A stretch of DNA of 64,000 bases. Source: Arthrobacter sp. H-02-3 (GTDB lineage Bacteria > Actinomycetota > Actinomycetes > Actinomycetales > Micrococcaceae). The notes under the pieces are model-generated. The model saw nothing but the letters and a program-made list of their open reading frames with translations. It did not search any database and had not been told where the DNA came from. The DNA is taken from contig NZ_PYUI01000017.1 of NCBI RefSeq assembly GCF_003097355.1, positions 34,406-98,405 on the forward strand, given 5' to 3'. Made by a program: the position numbers and the translations under genes. The first letter of the stretch is position 1; each line of letters begins with the position of its first letter. Of the stretch, positions 33,829 through 42,938 are shown piece by piece.

Positions 33829-34347
33829 CTAGCGTGCTCCGGAAAGGAGGCCCTTCGCCAGCTCGTCGTTGAGGTCGGAGTTGAGTTCTCGGTCGAGGTC
33901 GCGGCCGTAGCGCTGCGCGAACTCCTGCGGGACGGTGTCCGGAACCGCGACACCCTCGGCGACCGCGACGCGGTCGCTGACTTCGCGGAGCATGCTCGAG
34001 AGCGGAACATCGAGGGCCGAGCAGATCGAGGACAGCAACTCCGAGGAGGCTTCCTTCTGGCCGCGCTCCACTTCACTCAGGTAGCCCAAGGACACACGGG
34101 CACTGTGCGAAACTTCGCGGAGGGTACGGCCTTGGCGCTGGCGGACATCGCGCAGGACATCACCGATTTCGTGACGAAGTACTACCATCTTGCGCTCCTT
34201 CTGTTCGCTCTTTGCCTGATCGGCGAGGCCCACATCCTTCCAGCGGACAACGCCGTTTACGGATACGGGCTGCTTTACCATCTGTATCGCCTTGCTCCTC
34301 GTACTGTCGAGTCCGCCGGTGGGGGCGGACTCTGCTGATGTTTTCAT
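33829..34347 (-). CDS. clgR: ClgR-like XRE regulator (Clp gene regulator)
   Basis: 172 aa from ATG 34347. The conserved part begins [20 protein letters not shown] and continues [21 protein letters not shown], the HTH of ClgR, which activates clpP/clpC and related protease genes in actinobacteria and is itself removed by Clp. Three starts are possible: 34347 (AGGGAGG site), 34281 and 34188 (AAGGAG, giving only the classic ClgR core). Its place next to cinA, pgsA and ftsK matches the mycobacterial clgR locus. The C-terminus ends LLSGAR, unlike the AA-type tail of classic Clp substrates. Confidence 0.85.
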   Translation of the reverse strand: MKTSAESAPTGGLDSTRSKAIQMVKQPVSVNGVVRWKDVGLADQAKSEQKERKMVVLRHEIGDVLRDVRQRQGRTLREVSHSARVSLGYLSEVERGQKEASSELLSSICSALDVPLSSMLREVSDRVAVAEGVAVPDTVPQEFAQRYGRDLDRELNSDLNDELAKGLLSGAR

Positions 34348-34420
34348 CCTAGGCGCCTCCCTTATTTGGAAGCGACACAATGTAACAACTATTCGGAATC
34401 AACTTTTGTTCCCGGCAACT

Positions 34421-34975
34421 TTACGCCGGGTAGCCTTCGGAAGATAGGGCCTCAAGCAGGCGTTCCAGGGCCGCGCCGCACGCGAGGGCGCGGATCTCGG
34501 CGCGGCTGCCGTCAAAGGAATAGGGGTACGACGTCGAGCCCTCCGCCGTCGCGATGCCGACAAAGACCGTGCCCACCGCCTTGCCGTCGTGCGGTTCGGG
34601 CCCGGCCACACCGGTGGTTGACACGCCAATATCGGCGCGACAGACGCGCCGGGCACCGTCGGCCATCGCCGCGGCGACCTGCCCGTCCACGGAACCGACG
34701 GCGTCGAGCAGACCGGCGGGGACGCCCAGGACGTCGGTCTTGACCGAGCTGGCGTAGGACACGACGCCGCCCTGCAGCATCGCGGAGGCGCCCGGCGTGT
34801 CGGCCAGGATCGCCGCGACCATTCCGGCCGTCAGGGATTCGGCGGTGGCAGCGGTCACCCCACGGCCAATGGCGCCGGTGACGGCCTGCTCCGCCAGCCG
34901 GTGAAGGTTGGGATGCAGCTTGGGATGAAGATTGGGGTCCGGCTTGGCGTCTGGAGTGGCGTTCAGATCAGTCAT
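34421..34975 (-). CDS. cinA: CinA-family nicotinamide-nucleotide amidohydrolase
   Basis: 184 aa, only the C-terminal CinA (PncC) domain: TAATAESLTAGMVAAILADTPGAS, LQGGVVSYAS, GVSTTGVAGPEPHDGKAVGTV. It deamidates NMN to nicotinic acid mononucleotide in the pyridine nucleotide cycle. The N-terminal CinA domain is absent, as usual in actinobacteria. The ATG overlaps the pgsA stop (ATGA, 34975-34972). A short repeated Pro-Asn-Leu-His segment lies near the N-terminus. Confidence 0.93.
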   Translation of the reverse strand: MTDLNATPDAKPDPNLHPKLHPNLHRLAEQAVTGAIGRGVTAATAESLTAGMVAAILADTPGASAMLQGGVVSYASSVKTDVLGVPAGLLDAVGSVDGQVAAAMADGARRVCRADIGVSTTGVAGPEPHDGKAVGTVFVGIATAEGSTSYPYSFDGSRAEIRALACGAALERLLEALSSEGYPA

Positions 34976-35610
34976 GGTTTGTTCTCCCCTACCCGTGCTT
35001 TCTCTGCCTTGATGCCGGCGGCCCGCAGTTTGAGGGCCTCGATAACGTACTCGCCGCCGGTCCACAACGTGATGGCCAGCGCAGCCATCATGACGACGAA
35101 CGCCACAACTCCGAGCCACGGGGCGATGGATGCCAGCGGTAGGACGTAGAGGAAGATCGCCACCGTCTGCACAACCGTCTTGAGCTTCCCGCCCCGCGAG
35201 GCCGGAATGACGCCGTAGCGGATAACGAAGAACCGCAGGGCGGTGATGCCCCACTCCCGGAGCAGGATCAGGATCGTCACCCACCACGGCAGTTCCTGGA
35301 GCAGCGAAAGCATGACCAGGGCCGAGCCGATCAGGAGTTTGTCGGCGATCGGGTCCGCGATCTTCCCGAAGTCGGTGACGAGTCCGCGGGACCTGGCGAT
35401 GTCGCCGTCGAGCTTGTCCGTGTAGATAGCGACCGCGAACACGACGGAGGCCGCCCAGCGCCAGACGCCGTTCTGGGCCTGGAGCCCGGGGGCGTCGAGG
35501 ACGAGGAACCAGACGAAGAACGGCACCAGCACTATCCGCAGCATCGTCAGGATATTCGGCAGGTTCCAGATTCGCGAGGCGGATCCGGCGTTGGCTTCGG
35601 CGCTATTCAC
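34972..35610 (-). CDS. pgsA: CDP-diacylglycerol-glycerol-3-phosphate 3-phosphatidyltransferase
   Basis: 212-aa membrane enzyme with the CDP-alcohol phosphotransferase motif DGDIARSRGLVTDFGKIADP followed by IAD (DGx2ARx8Gx3Dx3D). It makes phosphatidylglycerol phosphate, precursor of phosphatidylglycerol and cardiolipin. About six helices. Lies 26 bp after ftsK and overlaps cinA. Actinobacteria have several pgsA-like paralogues, so the exact alcohol acceptor is a family-level inference. Confidence 0.92.
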   Translation of the reverse strand: MNSAEANAGSASRIWNLPNILTMLRIVLVPFFVWFLVLDAPGLQAQNGVWRWAASVVFAVAIYTDKLDGDIARSRGLVTDFGKIADPIADKLLIGSALVMLSLLQELPWWVTILILLREWGITALRFFVIRYGVIPASRGGKLKTVVQTVAIFLYVLPLASIAPWLGVVAFVVMMAALAITLWTGGEYVIEALKLRAAGIKAEKARVGENKP

Positions 35611-35636
35611 CTTCCTAGGCTACCCGTCTTCCCGCA

Positions 35637-38618
35637 CTACCGTCCGGTGAGGGACCAGGCGTCCTCCGAGCCGTCCTCGTCATCGGAGCCGCCGTCGGCG
35701 CCGTCGTGGTAGTCGATCGCCTGGGTGCGGTTGGCCAGGTCAGCCGCCACGAGGTCCTCCGCGTAGCCGCCCTGGGCGATGTTCGCGTTTGCGTTCTCGC
35801 TCAGCGCCGCCGTCTGGGAATCCGCGACGGCGGGCGCGTCGAGCCCCTTCATCGCGGCCAGTACCGCGGCGAGGTCATCCGGCTTGACCAGCACGTCGCG
35901 GGCCTTGGACCCTTCCGAGGGTCCCACCACTCCCCTGGACTCGAGCAGGTCCATGAGGCGTCCGGCCTTCGCGAAGCCGACACGGAGCTTGCGCTGCAGC
36001 ATCGAGGTGGAGCCGAACTGCGTGGTGACCACGAGTTCGGTCGCCTGGAGGAGGACTTCGAGGTCGTCCCCGATGTCGTCGTCGATCTGCTTCTTCTGCG
36101 CCTCGGGCGCGACGTCGTCCCGGTAGACGGCCTTGAGCTGGCCCTTGACGTGTTCGACCACCTTGTGAATCTCCGACTCCGTGACCCACGCGCCCTGGAC
36201 GCGCATGGCCTTGGAGGCGCCCATGGGCAGGAAGAGGGCGTCGCCCTGGCCGATGAGTTTCTCGGCGCCCGGCTGGTCCAGGACCACCCGGGAGTCGGTG
36301 ACGGAGGACGTGGCGAAGGCCATGCGGGAGGGCACGTTCGCCTTGATCAGGCCGGTCACGACGTCGACGGACGGACGCTGGGTGGCGAGAACGAGGTGGA
36401 TGCCGGCCGCACGCGCCAGCTGGGTGATGCGGACGATCGAGTCTTCGACGTCGCGCGGGGCGACCATCATGAGGTCGGCGAGTTCGTCCACGATCACCAG
36501 CAGGTACGGGTAGGGCTTGATGACGCGCTTGGAGTCCACCGGCGGGTGGACCTTGCCGGCCCGGACGGCCTTGTTGAAGTCGTCGATGTGCTTGAAGCCG
36601 TAGTTGGCGAGGTCGTCGTAGCGGGCGTCCATTTCCCGGACCACCCACTGCAGCGCCTCGGCGGCCTTCTTCGGGTTGGTGATGATCGGGGTGATGAGGT
36701 GCGGGACGCCCTCATAGGCCGTGAGTTCCACGCGCTTGGGGTCCACCATGACCATGCGGACCTCGTCCGGGGTGGCCCGCATCAGGATCGAAGTGATCAT
36801 GGAGTTCACGAACGAGGACTTGCCGGCGCCGGTGGCGCCGGCCACCAGGAGGTGTGGCATCTTGGCGAGGTTTGCCACGACGTATCCGCCCTCGACGTCC
36901 TTGCCGACGCCCATGACCATGGGGTGGTCGGTGCGGCGGGCGTTCTGGCTGCGGAGCACGTCGCCCAGGGACACGGTCTCGCGGTCCGTGTTGGGGATCT
37001 CGATGCCGATGGCGGACTTGCCCGGGATGGGGCTCAGGATGCGCACGTCCGAGCTCGCGACGGCGTAGGAGATGTTCTTGGACAAGGCGGTGACCCGCTC
37101 CACCTTGGTGCCCGGGGACAGTTCGATTTCGTAGCGGGTCACGGTGGGGCCGCGGCTGAAGCCGGTCACCTGGGCATCGACGTTGAACTGGTTCAGGGTC
37201 TCGGTGAGCGAGGCGACGATCGCGTCGTTGGCCTCGGTGCGTTCCTTCGGGATGGAGCCGGGCGTCAGCATGTCCGACGCCGGCAGCGTGTAGGTGACGT
37301 CGCCGGCCAGCGAGAGCTGTTCGGTGCGCTGCGGAATCGGGGTGGGCAGGGGTGCCGGCGCCACCGGGTTGGCGGGGACCTTCGGGGCTGCCGCGGCGGC
37401 GGGGTTGAGCGAGCCCGCGGCCACCATTCCGGGAGTCACCAGCGGGATGGCCTCGGTGGCGTAGTCTCCCGGCGATCCGGCGGCCGCGCCGAGGCCCTGG
37501 GCCGCCTTGATCTTCTCAACGGCGATCTCGGCCTGGGTGGGACGGCGGACACCAGGTGCGACGCCGGACTCGGCACCGGGTTCGACGTCGGGGCCGGCAC
37601 CAGCCAGCGCCTTGGCGCCCCTGGCCCGTTTGGCGGGCGGCGCGTCGTCAGCTGCTTCCTCGTCGGCAATGAGCGCCCGCTCGAACGCTTCGTCGCCGAC
37701 GTAGCCTTCCAGGCCGGCGTCGTCGTCATGGTCCCTGCCGAAGAGGCGCCTGCGCTTCTTCCTGGGCGCCGCCGCGGCGTCGTTCTCGTAGAGGTAGCTG
37801 CGGTCGTGACGGTCCCCGCCGTCGTCGTCCTGCAGGTCGATGCCCATCAAGTGCTCGTAGGCGTCCCGGAGGCGGCCGGGGATGGCGCCGAAGGGTGTCG
37901 CCGTGACGATCAGCAGTGAGGTGAAGGCCAGCAGGCTGTACACCGCCACGGGGACGGCGGGGTGGACTGCGGCCAGCGGGGCGGCGGCGAGGTAACCGAG
38001 CATGCCGCCGGCCTTGCGCAGGCCGTCGAAGCCGTCGGCCACCGTCGGCTGGCCGCCGATGATGTGGGCCAGGCCGGAACCGGCGAAGGTCATGATGAGG
38101 AAGCCGATGCCGATCCGGTTGTTGCCGCGGCCGTCGTCGGGCTGGCGGAACAGGCGGAAGGCGCACACGAACAGCATGAGCGGCAGCAGCAGGGACATCC
38201 AGCCGAACGTGCCGTTGATGACCGCGAACACGAGGTCCGGGAGCCAGCCTTGGAACCCCCACCACGCAAAGGTGGCGACGAAGACGCCCAGTGCCAGGTT
38301 GAACAGTGCGGCACCGTCGCGGCGGTCCTCGGGGGCGAGGTCGCTGACGTCGTGGCCGACACGCCGGATGCCGGCGCCGACCACGTGGCCAATGCCAAGC
38401 CATGCACCGGCGAGCACCCGGACAATCCAGGGCTGGGGCGGCTCAACGGCGGCCAGCTGACGGGTCCGGGCGGTGCCGGTGGTTCTACCTGCGGTCCCAC
38501 CTGCGGCGCCCCGCGGCCGGGCAGATTTGGATGCGGCGGGACTGGACCCCCGGCCGGGAGAACTGCCTGATTTGCCGCTTGAGTTTCCTCTAGGCGCGGG
38601 AGAAGTACGAGTCGCCAT
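35637..38618 (-). CDS. ftsK: DNA translocase FtsK
   Basis: 993 aa. Order: basic Ser/Gly-rich N-terminus, four transmembrane helices (about 70-230), a variable linker (about 260-460), FtsK alpha/beta motor with Walker A VAGATGAGKSSFVNSM and Walker B LLVIVDELADLMM, and a C-terminal gamma winged helix (VVTTQFGSTSMLQRKLRVG, GRLMDLLESRGVVG) that reads the chromosome's polar sequences. It pumps chromosome termini at the septum. Start ATG 38618; a GTG 9 bp earlier is possible. Confidence 0.96.
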   Translation of the reverse strand: MATRTSPAPRGNSSGKSGSSPGRGSSPAASKSARPRGAAGGTAGRTTGTARTRQLAAVEPPQPWIVRVLAGAWLGIGHVVGAGIRRVGHDVSDLAPEDRRDGAALFNLALGVFVATFAWWGFQGWLPDLVFAVINGTFGWMSLLLPLMLFVCAFRLFRQPDDGRGNNRIGIGFLIMTFAGSGLAHIIGGQPTVADGFDGLRKAGGMLGYLAAAPLAAVHPAVPVAVYSLLAFTSLLIVTATPFGAIPGRLRDAYEHLMGIDLQDDDGGDRHDRSYLYENDAAAAPRKKRRRLFGRDHDDDAGLEGYVGDEAFERALIADEEAADDAPPAKRARGAKALAGAGPDVEPGAESGVAPGVRRPTQAEIAVEKIKAAQGLGAAAGSPGDYATEAIPLVTPGMVAAGSLNPAAAAAPKVPANPVAPAPLPTPIPQRTEQLSLAGDVTYTLPASDMLTPGSIPKERTEANDAIVASLTETLNQFNVDAQVTGFSRGPTVTRYEIELSPGTKVERVTALSKNISYAVASSDVRILSPIPGKSAIGIEIPNTDRETVSLGDVLRSQNARRTDHPMVMGVGKDVEGGYVVANLAKMPHLLVAGATGAGKSSFVNSMITSILMRATPDEVRMVMVDPKRVELTAYEGVPHLITPIITNPKKAAEALQWVVREMDARYDDLANYGFKHIDDFNKAVRAGKVHPPVDSKRVIKPYPYLLVIVDELADLMMVAPRDVEDSIVRITQLARAAGIHLVLATQRPSVDVVTGLIKANVPSRMAFATSSVTDSRVVLDQPGAEKLIGQGDALFLPMGASKAMRVQGAWVTESEIHKVVEHVKGQLKAVYRDDVAPEAQKKQIDDDIGDDLEVLLQATELVVTTQFGSTSMLQRKLRVGFAKAGRLMDLLESRGVVGPSEGSKARDVLVKPDDLAAVLAAMKGLDAPAVADSQTAALSENANANIAQGGYAEDLVAADLANRTQAIDYHDGADGGSDDEDGSEDAWSLTGR

Positions 38619-38795
38619 ACCCGCCACGGTACCGGATGCCAGCTCTAAAACCCCGAATTTCCGGGCCGCCCGGGATCATGTTGTTCCCGGTTCCAACGCC
38701 GAACGGCCTCCCCCGTCCGCTGTAGCCCTGAGGCTGCGAGCGGGCCGGGAAGGCCGTTCCCCGGGTATCCGCCCGGTGTCCGCGAAGGGGTTTAC

Positions 38796-38895
38796 GCCCG
38801 GCGAACCAACTGAGGCTTACGCCCGGCGAACCAACTGAGGCTTACGCCCGGCGAACCAACTGAGGCTTACGCCCGGCGAACCAACTGAGGCTTAC
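38796..38895. repeat. Perfect 4 x 25-bp tandem repeat at the RNase J 3' end
   Basis: The 25-bp unit GCCCGGCGAACCAACTGAGG plus CTTAC occurs four times head-to-tail without a mismatch (38796-38820, 38821-38845, 38846-38870, 38871-38895). The last unit overlaps the stop codon of the RNase J gene. There are no spacers, so it is not CRISPR. Exact identity implies recent expansion, typical of a variable-number repeat. The 170 bp beyond it to ftsK include an inverted repeat (GAACGGCCT at 38701 and AGGCCGTTC at 38751). Confidence 0.95.
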
Positions 38896-40583
38896 GCCTC
38901 AAGGACCACCGGAATGATCATGGGCTTGCGGCGCAGCTTGCGGTTCACCCAGGTGCCCACGACCCGGCGGACGACCTGCTGGAGCTGGTGCGTCGTGTGG
39001 TCGGTTCGGTTCTGCACTGCTTCTTCGAGGGCCTCGTTGATCTTGGGGATGATCTCGTCAAAGACGGAGTCGTCCTCGGCCACGCCGCGGGCGTGGATCT
39101 CCGGCCCGGACACCACCTTGCCGGTGGCCCGGTGGATGACGGTGATGATGGAGATGAAACCTTCGTCGCCGAGGACCTGACGGTCCTTGAGGTCGGCGTC
39201 GGTGATTTCACCCACGCTGGAGCCGTCAACGTAGACGAACCCGACCTCGACCTGGCCGACGATGTCGGCCTGGTGGTCGCGGAGATCGATCACGGTGCCG
39301 TTGTCTGCGAGCAGGATGCTTTCCTCCGGCACACCGGATTCCAGGGCAATCTTGCCGTTGGCGATGAGGTGACGGGTTTCGCCGTGCACCGGCATGGCGT
39401 TGAGCGGCTCAAGGATGTTGTAGCAGTACAGCAGCTCGCCGGCGGCAGCGTGGCCGGAGACGTGCACCTTGGCGTTGCCCTTGTGGATGACATCTGCGCC
39501 GAGCTTCAGCAGGCCGTTGATGATGCGGAAGACCGCGTTCTCGTTACCCGGGATGAGGCTCGAGGCGAGGATGACGGTGTCGCCCTCGCCGACGACGACG
39601 CGGTGGTCGCCGTTGGCCATGCGGGACAGGGCCGCCATGGGCTCGCCCTGGGAGCCGGTGGACATCAGTACAACCCGGTTGTCCGGCAGGTTGTCGATGT
39701 TCTTGATATCGACCAGGATCCCGGCCGGGACTTCCAGGTAGCCCAGTTTCGCGGCGATGGCCATGTTCCGGACCATGGAGCGCCCCACGAAGGCAACCTT
39801 GCGGTTGTGGTTGGCGGCGGCGTCGAGGACCTGCTGGACGCGGTGCACGTGGGAGGAGAAGGACGCGACGATGATCCGCTTGGAGGCCTGGCCGAACAGC
39901 CGGTCCAGGGTGGGCCCGATTTCCTTCTCCGCGGTGGTGAAACCGGGGACGTCGGCATTGGTCGAGTCCGACATGAACAGGTCCACGCCTTCTTCGCCCA
40001 GCTTGGCGAAGTGCCGGAGGTCGGTGATGCGGCCGTCGAGCGGCAGCTGGTCCATCTTGAAGTCACCGGTGTGCAGGACGGTGCCGCCCGCGGTGCGGAG
40101 GAACACGGCCAAGGCGTCCGGGATGGAGTGGTTGACGGCGATGAACTCGCATTCGAAGGGCCCGAACTTCTCGACCTGGCCCTCGACGACAATCTTGGTG
40201 TTGGGCTTGATCCGGTGTTCCTGCAGCTTGGCCTCGATGAGGGCAAGGGTGAGCTGCGAGCCCACGATGGGGATGTCGGCGCGCAGGCGCAGGAGGTAGG
40301 GAACGGCGCCGATGTGGTCCTCGTGACCGTGGGTCAGGACGACGGCGACGATGTCCTGGAGACGGTTCTCGATGTAGGAGAAATCCGGCAGGATGAGGTC
40401 GACGCCGGGCTGGGTCTCCTCGGGGAAGAGCACGCCGCAGTCAACGATGAGGAGCTTGCCCCCGATCTCGAAGACGGTCATGTTGCGGCCAATTTCCCCG
40501 AGCCCGCCGAGCGGCACGATCCGCAGGGTGTTGTTCGGGAGGCGGGGCGGCGTAACAAGGCCGGGAAGGGCGGTTTGGGTCAT
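38892..40583 (-). CDS. rnj: Ribonuclease J
   Basis: 563 aa. Metallo-beta-lactamase/beta-CASP nuclease with metal motif THGHEDHIGAVPYLL, later HTGDFKMDQ, and beta-CASP segments SDSTNADVPG and GNAKVHVSGHAAAGEL. It matures rRNA and degrades mRNA as an endonuclease and 5' exonuclease. Length matches the family. It lies 60 bp from dapA on the same strand. Its 3' end merges with a tandem repeat (see that entry). Confidence 0.97.
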   Translation of the reverse strand: MTQTALPGLVTPPRLPNNTLRIVPLGGLGEIGRNMTVFEIGGKLLIVDCGVLFPEETQPGVDLILPDFSYIENRLQDIVAVVLTHGHEDHIGAVPYLLRLRADIPIVGSQLTLALIEAKLQEHRIKPNTKIVVEGQVEKFGPFECEFIAVNHSIPDALAVFLRTAGGTVLHTGDFKMDQLPLDGRITDLRHFAKLGEEGVDLFMSDSTNADVPGFTTAEKEIGPTLDRLFGQASKRIIVASFSSHVHRVQQVLDAAANHNRKVAFVGRSMVRNMAIAAKLGYLEVPAGILVDIKNIDNLPDNRVVLMSTGSQGEPMAALSRMANGDHRVVVGEGDTVILASSLIPGNENAVFRIINGLLKLGADVIHKGNAKVHVSGHAAAGELLYCYNILEPLNAMPVHGETRHLIANGKIALESGVPEESILLADNGTVIDLRDHQADIVGQVEVGFVYVDGSSVGEITDADLKDRQVLGDEGFISIITVIHRATGKVVSGPEIHARGVAEDDSVFDEIIPKINEALEEAVQNRTDHTTHQLQQVVRRVVGTWVNRKLRRKPMIIPVVLEA

Positions 40584-40643
40584 AGTGCACTACTTTCCAG
40601 GCGGAAACCGGGCTGGACTTTCACGATCAGGATTTGCTCCTGC

Positions 40644-41552
40644 TCAGGAAAAGACCATCCCCGCTTCCGCCAAATCCTCGCGGATGATTACGATCTCGGC
40701 CTCGTCCGGCTCCACGAGGGGCAAACGGACAACCGAGTTGGGCAGGACTCCCTGCCACTTAAGAACCTGCTTGGCAGCGACAGCACCCTGAATGTGGGTC
40801 ATCACTGCGCGGACCACGGGGTCCAGTTCGAAATGTAGGGTGCGGGCGGTAGCAAAATCGCCTGCAAGTGCGGCATCGATCAGCGCGCGGAACTGCCGCG
40901 TAGCGACGTGCGCGGAGACGCTGACAAGGCCGACGGCACCTGCGGCCATCCACGGCAGCGTGAGGCCGTCGTCGCCGGAGTAGACATCGATGTCGGTGTT
41001 GGCCAGGACCTGGGTGAGCGCGGCGAAATCAGCCTTCGCATCCTTGAGGGCGACGATCCGGGGGTGGTCGGCGAGACGGATCATGGTCTCGGGCAGGATG
41101 GGCACCCCGGCGCGGCCCGGAATGTCGTACACCATGACGGGGAGGTCGGCGGCGTCGGCTACGGCTTCGATGTGGGCTTGGATGCCGGCCTGGCTGGGCT
41201 TGTTGTAATACGGGGTGACGATCAGCTGGCCGTGGGCTCCCGCCTTGGCGGCGCGCTTGGCCATCTCGATCGAGTGCGAGGTGTGGTTGGTCCCGGTTCC
41301 GGCGATGACCTTGGCACGGTCGCCGACGGCCTCGACGATGACGCGGAAGAGCTTCTCTTTTTCGTCGTCCTCGAGCGTGGAGGTCTCCCCGGTGGTGCCG
41401 GAGATGACGAGGGCATCATTGCCGTCGTCGACGAGCTTGCTCGCCAGTTCCGCCGACTGCTTGTAGTCGACCTCACCGTCCGTCGTGAAAGGCGTAACCA
41501 TGGCAGTCACGAGGGTACCGAACGTGTAAGAGCGAATATCAGAGTCAGCCAT
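40644..41552 (-). CDS. dapA: 4-hydroxy-tetrahydrodipicolinate synthase
   Basis: 302 aa. Beta/alpha-barrel aldolase with SGTTGETSTLEDDE, the Tyr of VMVYDIPGRAGV and the Schiff-base Lys of IVALKDAKAD. It condenses pyruvate with aspartate semialdehyde, the first committed step of lysine/diaminopimelate synthesis. It sits with RNase J, as in many actinobacteria; dapB lies 4 kb away and dapF 13 kb away. Confidence 0.97.
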   Translation of the reverse strand: MADSDIRSYTFGTLVTAMVTPFTTDGEVDYKQSAELASKLVDDGNDALVISGTTGETSTLEDDEKEKLFRVIVEAVGDRAKVIAGTGTNHTSHSIEMAKRAAKAGAHGQLIVTPYYNKPSQAGIQAHIEAVADAADLPVMVYDIPGRAGVPILPETMIRLADHPRIVALKDAKADFAALTQVLANTDIDVYSGDDGLTLPWMAAGAVGLVSVSAHVATRQFRALIDAALAGDFATARTLHFELDPVVRAVMTHIQGAVAAKQVLKWQGVLPNSVVRLPLVEPDEAEIVIIREDLAEAGMVFS

Positions 41553-41656
41553 ATGAAAAACGTTACCTTGTCTGCGGCATGTTAGGACAATGGCGGCGGT
41601 GTGAGGAACGTCAAACTTGCCCGGCCGCGCGTCACGTTTCGGCCTTCCGGCCGGGC

Positions 41657-42421
41657 TCAGGGCCGCCGAAACCGGGCAAGGACACTGTGCTGAAGGCTCG
41701 CCGTCAGCACTTCCGTCCCGGTACCGGCCGCCTGCCGGAAAGGGAGTCCGTCAGGACCCCAGAATCCGCTCAGCCCGCACGAGGGACCCAGTGGCGTGGT
41801 GCCTGCCAGATTCGCCAGGACGGAGAACATCCGGTTGTCCATGGCGCGGGCGCCAAGATGCAGCCCCAGCCGATGGTCCTCCCCCGCCGTGTAGACGGCC
41901 GAGACGGCATAGACGTCCGCCCCTGCCCCAGCCGCCCACTCCGCGTGACCGGGGCGGGCGGCGTCGAAGCAGATCGCCAATGCGATCTTCCAGCCGTCGA
42001 TCTCCAGGACCGCGGGGTGACTGCCGGCGACAAAGATCCCCTGCTCCGGACCGTGCAGCCAGGTCTTGAAGCTGGGCTCGATGGCGCCTGATGGGTGAAT
42101 GGCCAGGGAGGCAAGCCGCGGCGTGCCGTCGTCCTGCGTGAAGGCGGCCCCGACCACGGCGGTAATTCCAGTCCGGCGGCAGATTTCCCGGATGCCGTCC
42201 AGCCGTCGGTCTGCCGTGCTCAGCCACTCTTCGGGCCCCTCCAGCAGGTCCAGCCGGTACCCCGTCAGCGAGAGTTCGGGAAAGATGACCAGCCGGGCTC
42301 CGTGGGACTCGGCGTCTTCGATCAGGCGGATGTGTTCGGGCACATTGGCGGCAACGCCGCCGTCAAGGGCCTCGTATTGGATCGCGGACAGCGTCAGAGC
42401 AGTTATGGAGCCAGTGGTCAC
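41657..42421 (-). CDS. Carbon-nitrogen hydrolase (nitrilase superfamily)
   Basis: 254 aa with the catalytic triad: Glu in VIFPELSLTGY, Lys in PSFKTWLHG and Cys in ALAICFDAARP. These enzymes hydrolyse amides or nitriles; the sequence is closest in type to the small single-domain amidases, and no substrate can be named. The start GTG at 42421 overlaps the stop of the SOS-boxed small gene (GTGA), so it should be part of the same LexA-controlled transcript. Confidence 0.88.
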   Translation of the reverse strand: MTTGSITALTLSAIQYEALDGGVAANVPEHIRLIEDAESHGARLVIFPELSLTGYRLDLLEGPEEWLSTADRRLDGIREICRRTGITAVVGAAFTQDDGTPRLASLAIHPSGAIEPSFKTWLHGPEQGIFVAGSHPAVLEIDGWKIALAICFDAARPGHAEWAAGAGADVYAVSAVYTAGEDHRLGLHLGARAMDNRMFSVLANLAGTTPLGPSCGLSGFWGPDGLPFRQAAGTGTEVLTASLQHSVLARFRRP

Positions 42422-42846
42422 TCTGCCATCCTAGGCATCTCCCTCCCTCCCGCGGGCGCCGAGCAGTAACGTCCGACAGCGGATTCGCGCAAAGACTCCG
42501 CCCAGGCCGCGAGCCGCTGGGCCGCCCGCACGTAGTGGAACAACTCGGTCGGAGTGAGGGCGTCGAGATCCGTCTCCGCCAGCCGCCGCGCCAGCTCCGC
42601 CCCCGGCGGCTGCACAGCCAACGCCGTGCCCTCCTGGCCCCACTGGACATCCTCTGCCGGCTCTCCGGCGACCAGCCGCCGGAAGAGGAAGTCCACGACG
42701 CCCGGGCTCATGGCTTTGAGAACGCCGGCCCCTGCCTCACAGCCGTCCCGACGGCCGCCGGGTGGAGTGTTGCCGGAATCCCGGCCCGAAGGTTTCCGGC
42801 CTGGTGAATCCGGAGTCAGGAAGGCGGGCTCTGAGGCGTTGTTCAT
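42418..42846 (-). CDS. Small SOS-controlled protein with DUF222/13E12-like segment
   Basis: 142 aa. The second half (LAETDLDALTPTELFHYVRA and AQRLAAWAESLRES) resembles the N-terminal part of DUF222 (13E12-repeat) proteins, but no HNH nuclease domain follows. The first 45 residues are Gly/Pro/Arg-rich. A LexA box ends 14 bp upstream of the ATG at 42846. In M. tuberculosis several 13E12 proteins are LexA-regulated, which agrees. It may be a trimmed relative or an independent short protein. It is coupled to the nitrilase gene. Confidence 0.72.
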   Translation of the reverse strand: MNNASEPAFLTPDSPGRKPSGRDSGNTPPGGRRDGCEAGAGVLKAMSPGVVDFLFRRLVAGEPAEDVQWGQEGTALAVQPPGAELARRLAETDLDALTPTELFHYVRAAQRLAAWAESLRESAVGRYCSAPAGGREMPRMAE

Positions 42847-42859
42847 GCGCCCATCTTAT

Positions 42860-42875
42860 TCGAACATATATTCGA
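42860..42875. promoter_or_regulatory. LexA-binding SOS box (DUF222-like/nitrilase operon)
   Basis: TCGAACATATATTCGA, the same 16 bases as the box at 3033, within the longer near-palindrome TTCGAACATATATTCGAAC. It ends 14 bp before the small gene's ATG (minus strand) and lies 64 bp before the divergent DUF418-type gene. Confidence 0.92.
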
Positions 42876-42938
42876 ACACAAGGCTTTGTCGGGGCCTGCG
42901 TGACGCTGCGGGCAGGCCTAACATGAGACGATCGAACG

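Noticed and set aside
35706..37919. 737-codon plus-strand frame opposite ftsK (likewise 38988-40838, 61260-63353 and 16993-18957)
   Set aside because: All are antisense to genes with complete catalytic motifs; none has a family match or ribosome-binding site.
38796..38895. CRISPR array
   Set aside because: The repeats are contiguous with no spacers, and no cas genes are near.
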